A DNA stretch of 64,000 bases. Source: Pyrococcus yayanosii CH1 (GTDB lineage Archaea; Methanobacteriota_B; Thermococci; Thermococcales; Thermococcaceae). The notes beneath the pieces are model-generated. The model made no database searches, was not told the DNA's origin, and saw only the letters and a program-made list of their open reading frames with translations. Location: positions 124,001-188,000 of the forward strand of contig NC_015680.1 in NCBI RefSeq assembly GCF_000215995.1, in the 5' to 3' direction. Made by a program: the position numbers and the translations under genes. Positions 28,101 to 36,578 of the stretch are shown one piece after another (within the stretch, counting starts at the first letter, position 1; each line of letters opens with the position of its first letter).

Positions 28101-28799
28101 ATGAGCAGGATTGAGAAGGCTAGGGCTATCATTGAGAAGGCCAAGGCCGAGAACAGGCCACTCGTCGAGCCAGAGGCTAAGGAGATACTCAAGCTATACG
28201 GCGTTCCCGTTCCGGACTTCAAAGTTGCCACCAACGAGGATGAGGCAGTGAAATTCGCGAGGGAAATCGGGTATCCGGTGGTTATGAAGATCGTTTCCCC
28301 GCAGATCATCCACAAAAGCGATGCTGGCGGCGTTAAGATAAACATCAAGAACGATGAGGAGGCCAGGCAGGCTTTTAGGGAGATAATGGAGAACGCCAAG
28401 AGATATAAGCCCGATGCAGACCTCTGGGGCGTCATCGTCTACAAGATGCTTCCGCTCGGCAAGGAAGTTATAGTCGGTATGATCCGCGACCCGCAGTTCG
28501 GTCCAGCTATAATGTTCGGTCTCGGTGGAATCTTCGTCGAGATCCTCAAGGACGTCTCCTTCAGGGTCGCCCCGATAACCAGGGAGGAAGCCCTCGACAT
28601 GATAAAGGAGATAAGGGCCTACCCAATTCTGGCTGGGGCGCGCGGTGAGAAGCCCGTTGACATCGAGGCTTTGGCAGACATAATTGTCAAGGTCGGCGAG
28701 CTCGCCCTTGAGCTTCCAGAAATCAAGGAGCTCGACATCAACCCGATCTTCGCCTATGAGGATGGAGCTGTTGCCGTCGATGCCAGGATGCTTCTCTGA
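28101..28799 (+). CDS. acdB: acetyl-CoA synthetase (ADP-forming) beta subunit
   Basis: 232 residues. The ATP-grasp beta subunit of the archaeal enzyme that makes ATP from acetyl-CoA (or other acyl-CoA), ADP and phosphate, the main energy-conserving step of peptide and sugar fermentation. VEPEAKEILKLYGVPVPDF, IGYPVVMKIVSPQIIHKSDAGG (with the phosphorylatable His region) and FGLGGIFVEILKDVSFRVAP are characteristic. GGGGTGATTGAT precedes ATG 28101. The alpha subunit is not in this window. Confidence 0.92.
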   Translation: MSRIEKARAIIEKAKAENRPLVEPEAKEILKLYGVPVPDFKVATNEDEAVKFAREIGYPVVMKIVSPQIIHKSDAGGVKINIKNDEEARQAFREIMENAKRYKPDADLWGVIVYKMLPLGKEVIVGMIRDPQFGPAIMFGLGGIFVEILKDVSFRVAPITREEALDMIKEIRAYPILAGARGEKPVDIEALADIIVKVGELALELPEIKELDINPIFAYEDGAVAVDARMLL

Positions 28800-28871
28800 C
28801 TAACTTTTATATTTCATCACATCGTCCCCGCCACTAGGAAAAAGCTTAAAAGCTCTCTTTTGGACCTTTAA

Positions 28872-29243
28872 ATGAAAAACTCATGGGGGTTTCGAGCGCC
28901 GATGGAGGATGAGGAATCGAATAGTTTCTGGTTGATGAGGCTTTTTAAGAAGAAGCCTGAGGCAGAGGTGCTTGAGCAGGAGATAACGGATGACGCTTAT
29001 GAGGAACTGAAATCCCTTTTAATGAGGGCCAAGCCGGAGGTAAGGGGGGAGGACATCGTCCTCAGACTTCCCAAGGCGGAGGTCATCTTAAGCAGGGGAA
29101 AGCTTAGGGTTAAAGCAAGCAACAGGAAGGAGGCTGAGAAGGTTTTGAGGAACCTCCACCACTACTCCCAGCCCCCTGGCCTCTGGCCCGCCTATGGCCT
29201 GAGCTATTCAATAAAGAAGGAAATTCGGACAAAGGCGTCTTAG
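28872..29243 (+). CDS. hypothetical protein, 123 residues
   Basis: Not recognised; soluble, with an acidic N-terminal half and a compact C-terminal segment VRGEDIVLRLPKAEVILSRG followed by KLRVKASNRKEAEKVLRNLH. AAAAGCTTAAAAGCTC (about 28842-28857) lies some 25 bases before the ATG at 28872, so the message may be leaderless; ATG at 28902 is an alternative start. It is the last intact gene before the decay zone. Confidence 0.6.
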   Translation: MKNSWGFRAPMEDEESNSFWLMRLFKKKPEAEVLEQEITDDAYEELKSLLMRAKPEVRGEDIVLRLPKAEVILSRGKLRVKASNRKEAEKVLRNLHHYSQPPGLWPAYGLSYSIKKEIRTKAS

Positions 29244-29264
29244 AATCCTTGAAGCCCCTTCTTT

Positions 29265-29594
29265 CTCGCAATTTTCTCCAACCGTTGAAGGGTTAGGGTT
29301 CCGAATGTTATGCCTGTCGAGTACTCCTCCACGAGCTTGTCCTTAGCCTCGCTAGGGCCAAGCCTTTTCAGGAGTTCCAACCCTCTTCCGGGCGTTTTTA
29401 ATGCCGTAGAGGCCGCCGAAGACTTCCAAGTTCTCTAGGTCTGTAGGCTTCCAGTAGAGGGGGCGTTCGTTTGCGAGAGAAACGCTTCTTTCATTCTCTA
29501 ATGGCATCGAAGCCGAGAACCCTAACGGTTCCAGGATCTGGAATCAAAAGACCCGTCATCACTTTGAGGAGGGTTGATTTTTCCGCAACCGGTC
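29265..29594 (-). pseudogene. ABC transporter ATPase fragment, frameshifted
   Basis: Broken pieces of an ABC ATPase read on the - strand: a damaged Walker A with KSTLLKVMTGLLIPDPGTVRV then LGFDAIRE and a stop, followed in another frame by LYWKPTDLENLEVFGGLYGI and LLKRLGPSEAKDKLVEEYST. These match the P-loop and the ENLEFFGALYG region of multidrug-type exporters. The Walker A Gly-Lys is spoiled by an extra A in a poly-A run. The Walker B and signature motifs are absent. Confidence 0.7.
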
Positions 29595-29930
29595 TCGCCC
29601 GCTAAGCTCCCGCAGGTCTTTAACGTAATAGCAGGCCTCCCGATGGCTATACCTATGTCTGCCCGCTCAAACATCTTGGCGTCCGCGTAACCGTCCCCTA
29701 TAGCGAGGATAAAACCGTTCCCGAATTTTTCGAGGAGCTCTTCCTTGCCCCGTCCTCAAAATTGCTCGGTTGGGTCTCCGAGTGCCTTAAAGGGCTCAAG
29801 AATCTCCTCCTTAAAGCCCCTCTCCCTGAGCGTCTCGACGAGCTCTCTTGCCTCGGAGCTCACACTGACCTTCTCCCTTGGCCTAAGGAAAGTCTCCTCG
29901 TCAATCCTTCTTGCGACCTTCTTTATTGTC
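29595..29930 (-). pseudogene. HAD phosphatase fragment with internal deletion
   Basis: Read on the - strand, IKKVARRIDEETFLRPRE and VSSEARELVETLRERGFKEE are the helical part of a SerB-like HAD enzyme; after a stop (TGA near 29755) the motif IV region ILAIGDGYADAKMFERADIG and IAIGRP follows, and YYVKDLRELSGRD is in a third frame. Motifs I and II are missing. It runs straight into the ABC ATPase remnant, indicating a deletion that fused two dead genes. Confidence 0.7.
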
Positions 29931-29935
29931 CATTC

Positions 29936-31123
29936 TCATTGAGAGCTGTTTTTGACCTTCGCCTTTCTAAAGGCTTGTCCTTTAACGAAAAGTCCCCCAG
30001 CTAAGAGGAACAGCCCGAAGCTTACCGCATAGGGCAGCGTCGCATGTACGCTCGCCAGTGCGCCGGCAACGAAGGGTGTGAAAAGCCCAATAAGCCTGTT
30101 GTAGCTCGATATCGCCGCGTGGAACTCGCTCGCCCGCTCCTTTGGGATAAGAGAAAACATCCAAGAGCGGTAAAATGGGAACCAGAAAGTGTTGCCAAAG
30201 TCCCCCAGGGCATAAACCGCGAGTGCCAGCCAGAAAGGAGGTGCTAGAGCCATCACGAGGGCATAGAAGGCGTTGATGAGCATTCCGAGGCCGATGACAT
30301 GGAAGCCCTTCTCCTTCGGAACCCTCTCGCTGGCGTAGGTTCCTATTACCGAGGCTACACTGCTCGCGCAGGCTATCAGTGTTACCTCAAAGACGGTCTT
30401 CTTGAGCACGAAGACGACGTAGTTTATGAGCACCAGCTCAGGCGCGAGGGACCACGCCAGAGTCAGCAGCGCTTCAAAGGCCAGCAGGAGCTTAAACTCG
30501 CCAACTCTGAAGGTGAAACTCTCAGAGGTTATCCTCTCCTCTCTGCCAACCGACGGAAGGAAGAACCAGATGTAGGCGATGGTCGGTATCGAGAGCAGGC
30601 CGAAGAAGAGGAACGCCAAGCGGTAGTGCTCTGCAGAGCTCCAGACGTAGCCGAAGAGGTAACCGAGGATGGGAAAGGTTATCAGCCTTGCTATCTCTGG
30701 AAGGCGCAGGTGCCAGGCGAATATCTCCTCGTACTTGTCTTCGGGATAGATTATCTGCTCATATGCTCTGTAAAGGGGGTAGAGTACCGTGGAGAGCTTT
30801 TCAACAATCCTACCCGCAAAGAGCATAAGCGGGGCTACTGTCCCCTTGGCAAATCCATAGAGGACGTAAGCGACACCATCGAGAAAATCGATGGCAATTA
30901 GCCCCTTCTTAATGTCCCAGCGGTTAAAGGCCCTGCCGAAGAGATAAGTCAGAGGAATTGAGACGATATTAACTGCTGTAAAAAACGCTCCGACTTCAAG
31001 GATGGAATAACCAGTCTTCATGAGGTAAAGCGGGAAGAGAATCCAGACTATCAGCTGGGGAGCTATGATGGTGTGGTAGAGCATATAGGCTTTGGCATCT
31101 CTAGGAATTTCACTCCAGCGCAT
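29936..31123 (-). CDS. MFS transporter
   Basis: 395 residues with about twelve hydrophobic segments. The MFS motif-A region is FGRAFNRWDIKKGLIAIDFL between segments 2 and 3. The substrate cannot be told from the sequence; the relatives are drug- or sugar-efflux-like. GGCTTATAAGTTC (about 31149-31161) is a promoter on this strand. A shorter, broken MFS gene lies at 35001-36041. This one appears intact though embedded in decaying DNA. Confidence 0.8.
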   Translation of the reverse strand: MRWSEIPRDAKAYMLYHTIIAPQLIVWILFPLYLMKTGYSILEVGAFFTAVNIVSIPLTYLFGRAFNRWDIKKGLIAIDFLDGVAYVLYGFAKGTVAPLMLFAGRIVEKLSTVLYPLYRAYEQIIYPEDKYEEIFAWHLRLPEIARLITFPILGYLFGYVWSSAEHYRLAFLFFGLLSIPTIAYIWFFLPSVGREERITSESFTFRVGEFKLLLAFEALLTLAWSLAPELVLINYVVFVLKKTVFEVTLIACASSVASVIGTYASERVPKEKGFHVIGLGMLINAFYALVMALAPPFWLALAVYALGDFGNTFWFPFYRSWMFSLIPKERASEFHAAISSYNRLIGLFTPFVAGALASVHATLPYAVSFGLFLLAGGLFVKGQAFRKAKVKNSSQ

Positions 31124-31162
31124 AGAAACACCATATGAGCTTTTTAGAATGAACTTATAAGC

Positions 31163-31642
31163 CTAATGCTCCTTTTCCTTTCCCTTTAGGCATTTCACGT
31201 ATATCAGTGCAGGCTCGCCCCATTCGGGATAGGGATCAATGAGCGCGACACTCACGAAGCCGTTCTTTTCGTAGAACTTCCTCGTTTCATCGTAGGGCTT
31301 GTATGAGAGGTCGCCGGATGTCTTGACGAGGAGTACTTCAAATCTATGTTCCTTTGCCCACTCCTCGACGAAGTTTAACAGCTTGGAACCAATGCCCTTC
31401 CCTCTGTGTTCCCTTCTTACCGCCATCCAGAGAATTTCAAGGACTTTTTCATTAAGAGACTTGACAGTTATGAAACCAAGGACTTCTTTATCGAGGGCTA
31501 TGAACGTGATCTCACTTTTTAAATCCTCTTCAATAGCCCTGAGTCCAGCTTCATTGAACCACTCTGACAAATTGCGGGCTACTTCAAGACATGCATTTCT
31601 TTCGTCATCGGTCTGTAGAGATTTGATGATTATATCCAACAC
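31163..31642 (-). CDS. GNAT acetyltransferase
   Basis: 159 residues. Motif A of the GNAT fold, RREHRGKGIGSKLLNFVEEW, lies at about residues 75-94, and FYEKNGFVSVALIDPYPEWG forms the C-terminal strand. It would transfer acetyl from acetyl-CoA to an unknown amine. The start is GTG at 31642. Two other GNAT genes nearby (32094 and 32961) are broken, so this is the surviving copy of a group. Confidence 0.82.
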   Translation of the reverse strand: MLDIIIKSLQTDDERNACLEVARNLSEWFNEAGLRAIEEDLKSEITFIALDKEVLGFITVKSLNEKVLEILWMAVRREHRGKGIGSKLLNFVEEWAKEHRFEVLLVKTSGDLSYKPYDETRKFYEKNGFVSVALIDPYPEWGEPALIYVKCLKGKEKEH

Positions 31643-31655
31643 CCTTCTTAAAGTT

Positions 31656-31815
31656 TTAATTTCTTTCCAGCCACAGCCAGCCAGTCATTCCAACCCAATT
31701 AGCCGCTGAGTGAAAGGCATAGGCTGGAATCCAAGAATAACTGATTGCTCTAAAGTAACCAGCAACAAGACCAATTAAGAATGCATCCAGCACAATGAAA
31801 ATCCTGGACCCTCTG
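31656..31815 (-). pseudogene. C-terminal fragment of a CPBP-family membrane protease
   Basis: The - strand encodes IFIVLDAFLIGLVAGYFRAI and SYSWIPAYAFHSAANWVGMT, ending LWLERN and a stop at 31656. The G-x-x-x-G-Y-x-R ... IPA-x-A-H-(S/N)-x-x-N pattern is the last motif of CAAX/CPBP intramembrane proteases. The first two-thirds, with the EExxxR motif, is absent, so this is a remnant. Confidence 0.6.
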
Positions 31816-31873
31816 GGAGCATCTTTTGTAGTTTGTAGTAAGAAATCTCCCGTTCAAGGCCTTCTTCACAACT

Positions 31874-32062
31874 TTATCTCTCAACATCTTTCGGCAGATA
31901 CTCATCACTAAGATAGCCCTCAGCATCCGGGTATTTATCGTCCTCATAAGCCTCAGCGGTCGGGTATGTGTAAAACTCTTCGAGGGAAACGTTAAACTCC
32001 TTCCCAAGTCTTTTTGACAGTTCAGTTATTCGTTTTTGATTCTGGTTTCCACCATTAAGCAA
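31874..32062 (-). CDS. hypothetical short protein, antitoxin-like
   Basis: 62 residues, hydrophilic and acidic (EDDKYPDAEGYLSDEYLPKD), starting LNGGNQNQKRITELSKRLGK. Small helical, acidic proteins of this kind are often antitoxins, but no toxin partner is visible and the downstream frame (DKVVKKALNGRFLTTNY) looks like a continuation lost to a frameshift. Function not assigned; it may be another remnant. Confidence 0.35.
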   Translation of the reverse strand: MLNGGNQNQKRITELSKRLGKEFNVSLEEFYTYPTAEAYEDDKYPDAEGYLSDEYLPKDVER

Positions 32063-32093
32063 ATATTTTTTTAAGGCGCTGGACTAAGCTTTT

Positions 32094-32625
32094 TTGATGA
32101 TAAGAAGAGCAAGAATTGAAGATGAGGATATTTTAGAAGAAATACACGCTGGAGAACCTCCATGGGAAAACTTTGAAGTTTACCTGAAAGCCATCAGGAA
32201 CTCCGGCGGAGACATATTTCTTTACGAAGATAAAGGGGAAATCGAGCTTTCTTTTACCATTCAATGGGAAAGCTCACATCCATGTTCTTTGGGTGCGAGA
32301 AGGATGTAGGGGGAGAGGAATAGGTTCAACGCTTTTGGCATTTGCCAAGGAATGGGCAAAGAAACGAGGCCTGAAAGGATTAAGCGTCATTCCGGAAGAC
32401 AGGAATGCCATGAAGTTTTATATGAAAAATGGATTTGAATTAAAAGACTGGCAGATAAAGGGCATAAAAGATGTTGAAGAATGTAACATGAAAATAGAGA
32501 CCTGTTATGCCAATTATGATAATCCTCCAGCGTTTCCAAACATTTCAGCCGTTTATACTTCCGGTCTCTTCCTTTGGAACCTCCACAAAAGAGCTCTCCG
32601 AGTTAGATTTAAGGACTTTGTGTAA
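32094..32625 (+). pseudogene. GNAT acetyltransferase broken by a frameshift
   Basis: The first frame gives IRRARIEDEDILEEIHAGEPPW and EVYLKAIRNSGGDIFLYEDK; at about 32265 the reading shifts to HIHVLWVREGCRGRGIGSTL and LAFAKEWAKKRGLKG, the GNAT motif A, then FYMKNGFELKDWQIKG. Restoring the frame near CAATGGGAAAGC would rejoin a standard enzyme of about 140 residues. The long tail after residue NMKIE is not family sequence. Confidence 0.75.
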
Positions 32626-32805
32626 ATGTCGTCATCTATGGGAAGAGACTCAACAGAAGAATTGTGGAAGTTGCCGAGTGTCTTGCCAGAAAAATCAGGA
32701 AAAAGGATGTTCCTTCAGGTTTGGATGAAAGACTGGAAGATTTTAGAGGAAGAAGGCTTTAAGGAAATCGGTAAAGTTGAGTGGATGGAAAAGGTTTTCA
32801 CTTAA
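32626..32805 (+). CDS. short open frame, probable gene remnant
   Basis: 59 codons from ATG 32626, directly after the GNAT stop. The C-terminal half (RMFLQVWMKDWKILEEEGFK, EIGKVEWMEKVF) looks like real protein, the N-terminal half does not. No family recognised and no clear ribosome-binding site. Likely the tail of a lost gene. Confidence 0.3.
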   Translation: MSSSMGRDSTEELWKLPSVLPEKSGKRMFLQVWMKDWKILEEEGFKEIGKVEWMEKVFT

Positions 32806-32822
32806 ACCACTCTTTTAGTACC

Positions 32823-32975
32823 TTAGTTCACAATTCTTAAAAATTCTTCTTTAGTTCCTCTCCTTTTGTAAAACTCATTCAACAACCCTAAAAACTCTTT
32901 TTCTCCTTGATAAACCTTTCTCTGCTCCATCTAGCTATCTTGAAGGGCTCTTCTAAGAACTCAACAGTATGAGGA
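32823..32975 (-). pseudogene. gene remnant of unknown family
   Basis: On the - strand TVEFLEEPFKIARWSRERFI is followed, after a one-base slip in the A-rich AGAAAAAGAG tract, by FLGLLNEFYKRRGTKEEFLR and a stop at 32823. The amino-acid character is that of a genuine C-terminal helix bundle. It abuts the end of the second GNAT pseudogene. Confidence 0.4.
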
Positions 32976-33430
32976 TTTTTCGCTCCTCGGTGTTGGCTCC
33001 AGATCCTTGACAAGCTCAATCGTGTTTATCATGTCATAACCGAGCCTCTTCCAGAAGGCTACTGCATCCTTGTCCTGAGGGGAACGAAGAGGTAGAGCCA
33101 GCTGTTCCACTTGAAGACCTCTTGCTCTACCTTTTTGACGAGCTTCCTTTCGATTCCGCGCCTTCTAAACTTAGACCTGACGTATACCTCCTCGACCCAA
33201 AAGCAACCCACGCCATCGCTGGAAGCATCGCCTTCATCTTCCTTGCTCCTTCCTTCGCGTCGGGGTGAGCTTTGCCGTGCCGATGACTTTGCCATCAAGC
33301 TCGAGGACGTAGAAGTGCCCATCTCGAAGCCACTCGTCGAAGACCCGCGCCCGCCGTCCCAGGTTAGGCGTGCTATCTATTCCCATATTCTCACCAACAA
33401 TATATCCTGCCTTCTTGCATTTATGCCTTT
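32961..33430 (-). pseudogene. second GNAT acetyltransferase pseudogene
   Basis: Three frames are needed on the - strand: RVFDEWLRDGHFYVLELDGK and VIGTAKLTPTRRKE, then VEEVYVRSKFRRRGIERKLV (motif A, with the second glycine of RGxGxG replaced), then DAVAFWKRLGYDMINTIELV ending at 32961. At least two frameshifts interrupt it. It is unrelated in detail to the GNAT genes at 31163 and 32094. Confidence 0.7.
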
Positions 33431-33535
33431 GCTTTCTGAAGTACCCCCTGAATGAACAGAGACAGAGATAGAGATGTAGCAACAGCCAGAGACCCCCCAT
33501 GACGAAAATTTGGGACTTACACATTGCTTTGGAAG

Positions 33536-34177
33536 TTACTCTGCCTCGATGAGCACCGGACACTCTCCTTCTCCCATGCTATACACTCTGCCCTCCCATT
33601 TTCTACTCCCATCAGTATAGACAACCTTTACCCATCCCCTCTTAAGCCCCTTCTGGTGTTCTGCTATGATATTTGACCGAATAATCTCAACTTCTTCACC
33701 ATTTCCAGGAGATAAGAAAATTGTGAGAGTGTTATTTTCAAATTTTAGCTCTCTGAATACGTATCCTTCCAAAATCCTAATCTTCGCAATCTCGGTCAAG
33801 TTGTAAGGACTAACGACATAGTGCATTCCCTTGATGTTACCCCCTTTGTCGAAGCTCATGATGTAATCTCTGCAGGTTGGATACAAAGGTGTTCCATCAA
33901 TATCAACCACAACGGTCGCGTTCTCAAGGTCGAGATTGCAGAGGAAGCACCGAATTTTGAACTTTTCGAAGTGCCCTTTGAGGTCCTCAGAGCCCTTGAG
34001 GACGTGGAACGTCAGAGTTATTTGATCATCTTTTACGTAGTAGCCATCAGCCTCGAGTTCTCCGGGATAGTAGACGGTCACGTAGACCTCGACCGTTTTC
34101 ATTGCTTGGGAAAATACAAAAGCTCCGAAAAACAGCAAAAGAAAAATGGAAACGGCTATTATCGAGCGCTTAACCAT
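33536..34177 (-). CDS. secreted or membrane-anchored hypothetical protein
   Basis: 213 residues. An N-terminal signal/anchor (SIIAVSIFLLLFFGAFVFSQ, residues 5-24) precedes a beta-rich extracellular domain beginning TVEVYVTVYYPGELEADGYY. Cysteines in RCFLCNLD, PTCRDY and ECPV could form disulfides. No family recognised. It stands intact between pseudogenes. Confidence 0.6.
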   Translation of the reverse strand: MVKRSIIAVSIFLLLFFGAFVFSQAMKTVEVYVTVYYPGELEADGYYVKDDQITLTFHVLKGSEDLKGHFEKFKIRCFLCNLDLENATVVVDIDGTPLYPTCRDYIMSFDKGGNIKGMHYVVSPYNLTEIAKIRILEGYVFRELKFENNTLTIFLSPGNGEEVEIIRSNIIAEHQKGLKRGWVKVVYTDGSRKWEGRVYSMGEGECPVLIEAE

Positions 34178-34198
34178 TGTATGCGACCTCCATATTTC

Positions 34199-34460
34199 CT
34201 AACTCACGGAATATTCCGTCAATTTCTCAATTTCACTGAAACCTGAGTGAATTCCCACTATCCTTGTACTCGGAGTATAGTACGGCTTCACGAACACCGG
34301 TGCCCCACTGAGACCTTATTTGTTTTCGTAACATGGCCACAAGTTGTTTCTCTTGTTCCTATTCCAAATTTGCACACATATAGTCCAACTACACTTATTG
34401 TGATCCCTTCAACTTCCCATCCGGAATAGATTTGCGGAGTTATTCCTCTTCCAGACAAAT
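34199..34460 (-). pseudogene. C-terminal fragment of an S1-type serine protease
   Basis: On the - strand ITISVVGLYVCKFGIGTRET and TCGHVTKTNK resemble the V-C-K-x-G-x-T-T-x-x-x-C-G disulfide loop of streptogrisin/trypsin-like enzymes; after a frameshift the SGAPVF catalytic-serine block (preceded by GL where GD is expected) and STRIVGIHSGFSEIEKLTEY follow, ending at 34199. The His and Asp parts are missing. Confidence 0.5.
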
Positions 34461-34521
34461 GTCTGGAAGAATCAGAGAAAAACCTTTTAAGGCCCTTTCC
34501 CAATTACGCCCGGTGGTATTA

Positions 34522-35023
34522 ATGGGGCGCATTGCGTCGCTCATCATCGCCGTGCTCTTGGTCGTTGCCGCGTCCCTCGGTTACTTATACCATCAGGGGA
34601 AGAGAGGTTGAGGCCACTGTGAATGGGCTGTTTGAGGTTTCAAACACCGCCCTTTTCTGCCTTGAAGACATGAACGCCCTCGGAATCATGCTCGAAAACA
34701 ACGTGAGCAATGACGTCTTTAGGGAGAGGCTAAGCAGATACACTTACTGCTCTGTGACGCTGGAAAAGGCGTCGTTCTCCCTCTATCTGCTGAATGAGGA
34801 TGAGAGATACTGGAGGCTCCACGTGGCGGCCAGTAATCTGGAGGTCTACTTCCACACAGCCATGAACAGTCAAAATCCTCAGGAGAAAATATCCGACAAT
34901 GTGGAGCTTATCAACAAGATTTCTCGGGAAATAAACGCGATACTCCAGAACGGGGGAGTGAAAGAGCTGAGTGATGCCCAAGCGGAAAAGCTCTTCAATC
35001 TTACCCAATCTCTCTCAGACTGA
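34522..35023 (+). pseudogene. membrane-anchored hypothetical protein, one-base frameshift
   Basis: ATG 34522 follows CGGTGGTATTA and encodes an anchor, GRIASLIIAVLLVVAASLGY, that reaches a stop right after LYHQGKRG. The next frame (+1) continues as REVEATVNGLFEVSNTALFC and runs 130 codons to 35023. Removing one G from the GGGG at 34596-34599 joins them into a single 160-residue protein (YHQGREVEATV). The remainder has two cysteines and a helical C-terminus; no family is recognised. AAAAACCTTTTAAGGCC (about 34479-34494) is its promoter. Confidence 0.65.
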
Positions 35024-36041
35024 ACCTCATGAATGCCAGGGCTATAACGGCTATGATGAATGCCGTCGATGAGAGCAGGGGGTTTGGAGAGATTTTTCTC
35101 AATCAGCCACGCGAAGGTCAGCTGCGAGATGGGGATCACCAGTGTCACCATGGCATCAAAGGCACCCCTGAAAGAAGAGCGTTATCAGTACGGGAACACC
35201 GACGATGAGGATAGCAAAGCTCTGGAGCAGCATACCAGCTAAGAGTGGCCTTCTGATATCCAGTTTCCTTCTGTGGGCAAAGTAGGTGATTCCCAGAACG
35301 GCCACTAAACTCCCCACCGTTGTCAGCGACTGAAGTAGGCCATATATCACCTCCCCCTTTTACAGGGCCCTGAGCGATGAGAAGACGAATATCCTGAAGG
35401 AGCCAAGGGCGAAGTTGAAGAGCAGGAGAGTTACCATGAAGCCGATGACGAGCTTTCTGCTAATTTTAGCTGGTTTGGACCTTTCTTCCGTCTCTTTTTC
35501 CGCTTCACCTCAACGCTGAGGTACGGAATCAGCGTGAGTGCACCGATGAGTAAGAGGGCTGCATCTATCAGCATGCTCCATATTCCGAAGCGGTAGGCGA
35601 GAAAACCTGCGAGTGGATACGCGAGGAGTGAAGTGGCCTCGCCAGCAGTCTCCTTGGTCGCGTTGAGCCTCTGAAGTTCGGACTCTTGGAGGGTCATCGA
35701 GGCAACCAGCGAAAAGCCGTAGTATCGGTGAAGGATGTCTAAAGCTGAGATCCCTGAGACGAGGAGATAGAAGGCCCAGACTTTTGAGGAGAGAGGGATT
35801 ATGAGAACCGCCAGGAAAGCCTGAAGGATGAGCGCGAGAAAGGCCAGCCTCACCTTTTCGGCCATTCTGTCAAGGGTTCGGCCGAGGAGAGGTGGCAGGA
35901 TGACCCATGGCAGGTGGGTGAAGAGCGAGTAGCTGCCTATGCTTATCAGTGAGCCCGTAGCGTTCAAGATGCTCCAAGGTAGGGCAACGGTCTCTGAGTG
36001 AAGCCGTGAGCAGGTAGAGGCGGTAGAGGGCTTGTTTCATG
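35001..36041 (-). pseudogene. MFS transporter pseudogene with several frameshifts
   Basis: The - strand starts KQALYRLYLLTA, shifts to ETVALPWSILNATGSLISIG, continues through a long intact stretch (VRLAFLALILQAFLAVLIIP, YYGFSLVASMTLQESELQRL) to about 35431, and then needs further shifts for VIYGLLQSLTTVGSLVAVLG, MVTLVIPISQLTFAWLIEKN and the last helix AFIIAVIALAFMRFSLREIG. At least four frameshifts, several in homopolymers (for example CCCCC near 35085), are required. It overlaps the end of the convergent 34522 gene. Confidence 0.8.
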
Positions 36042-36127
36042 GAGGTGCTTTCTGAATCCGACTTTTAAAATAATTCTGCTCAAACCTAACCAGAAAAGCT
36101 AAAGCCTTGAGCACACAAGAGAAAATC

Positions 36128-36568
36128 ATGCCCGACGATGACCTTGCCAGGGAAGTCCAGGAGCTCAAGAAAGCCCTTGCCGAGCTCAGGAAGAGCTTTA
36201 ACCTGGTCTCTCAGCTAGCCCAGGCTTATCTCAAGCTGCTCAATATTTACGCTCAGCATGGGGAGCTGGGCATCGATGTGGCAGTCCCGGAGGTAAGGGG
36301 CGATCCCATAGCGAGGGAGATAGTGAGGATTCTCTTTGACCTCAAGCGCGCGAACGTAAGTCAGATAGCGCGCGAGCTCAAAGGCAGGCGCGGGAAAGCC
36401 TCCAGAAATACTGTGCGTGCAAAGCTGACTGAGCTTAAGGAGCTCGGCATCGTCGTTGAGGTTCCCGGCGAGAGGGGGAAGACCTACACCCTCTCAAGGG
36501 AAGTGGTCAGGAAGTGGCTTGAAATGATCGGAATGCCGATTAGGCTTGACCAGCTTAATGATTACTGA
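36128..36568 (+). CDS. winged-helix transcriptional regulator
   Basis: 146 residues. A helical N-terminal segment (REVQELKKALAELRKSFNLV) precedes a winged helix: AREIVRILFDLKRANVSQIA, RELKGRRGKASRNTVRAKLT and LGIVVEVPGERGKTYTLSRE as the wing. TTG at 36107 is an in-frame alternative start, but ATG 36128 gives the more plausible N-terminus. ACTTTTAAAATAATT (about 36060) is the promoter. It heads a three-gene operon; the next start lies 10 bases past its stop. Confidence 0.78.
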   Translation: MPDDDLAREVQELKKALAELRKSFNLVSQLAQAYLKLLNIYAQHGELGIDVAVPEVRGDPIAREIVRILFDLKRANVSQIARELKGRRGKASRNTVRAKLTELKELGIVVEVPGERGKTYTLSREVVRKWLEMIGMPIRLDQLNDY

Positions 36569-36578
36569 GGTGGTTGAT

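Noticed and set aside
34247-34429. 60-codon + strand frame upstream of the 34522 gene
   Set aside because: It overlaps the protease remnant on the other strand, has no ribosome-binding site and is not protein-like.
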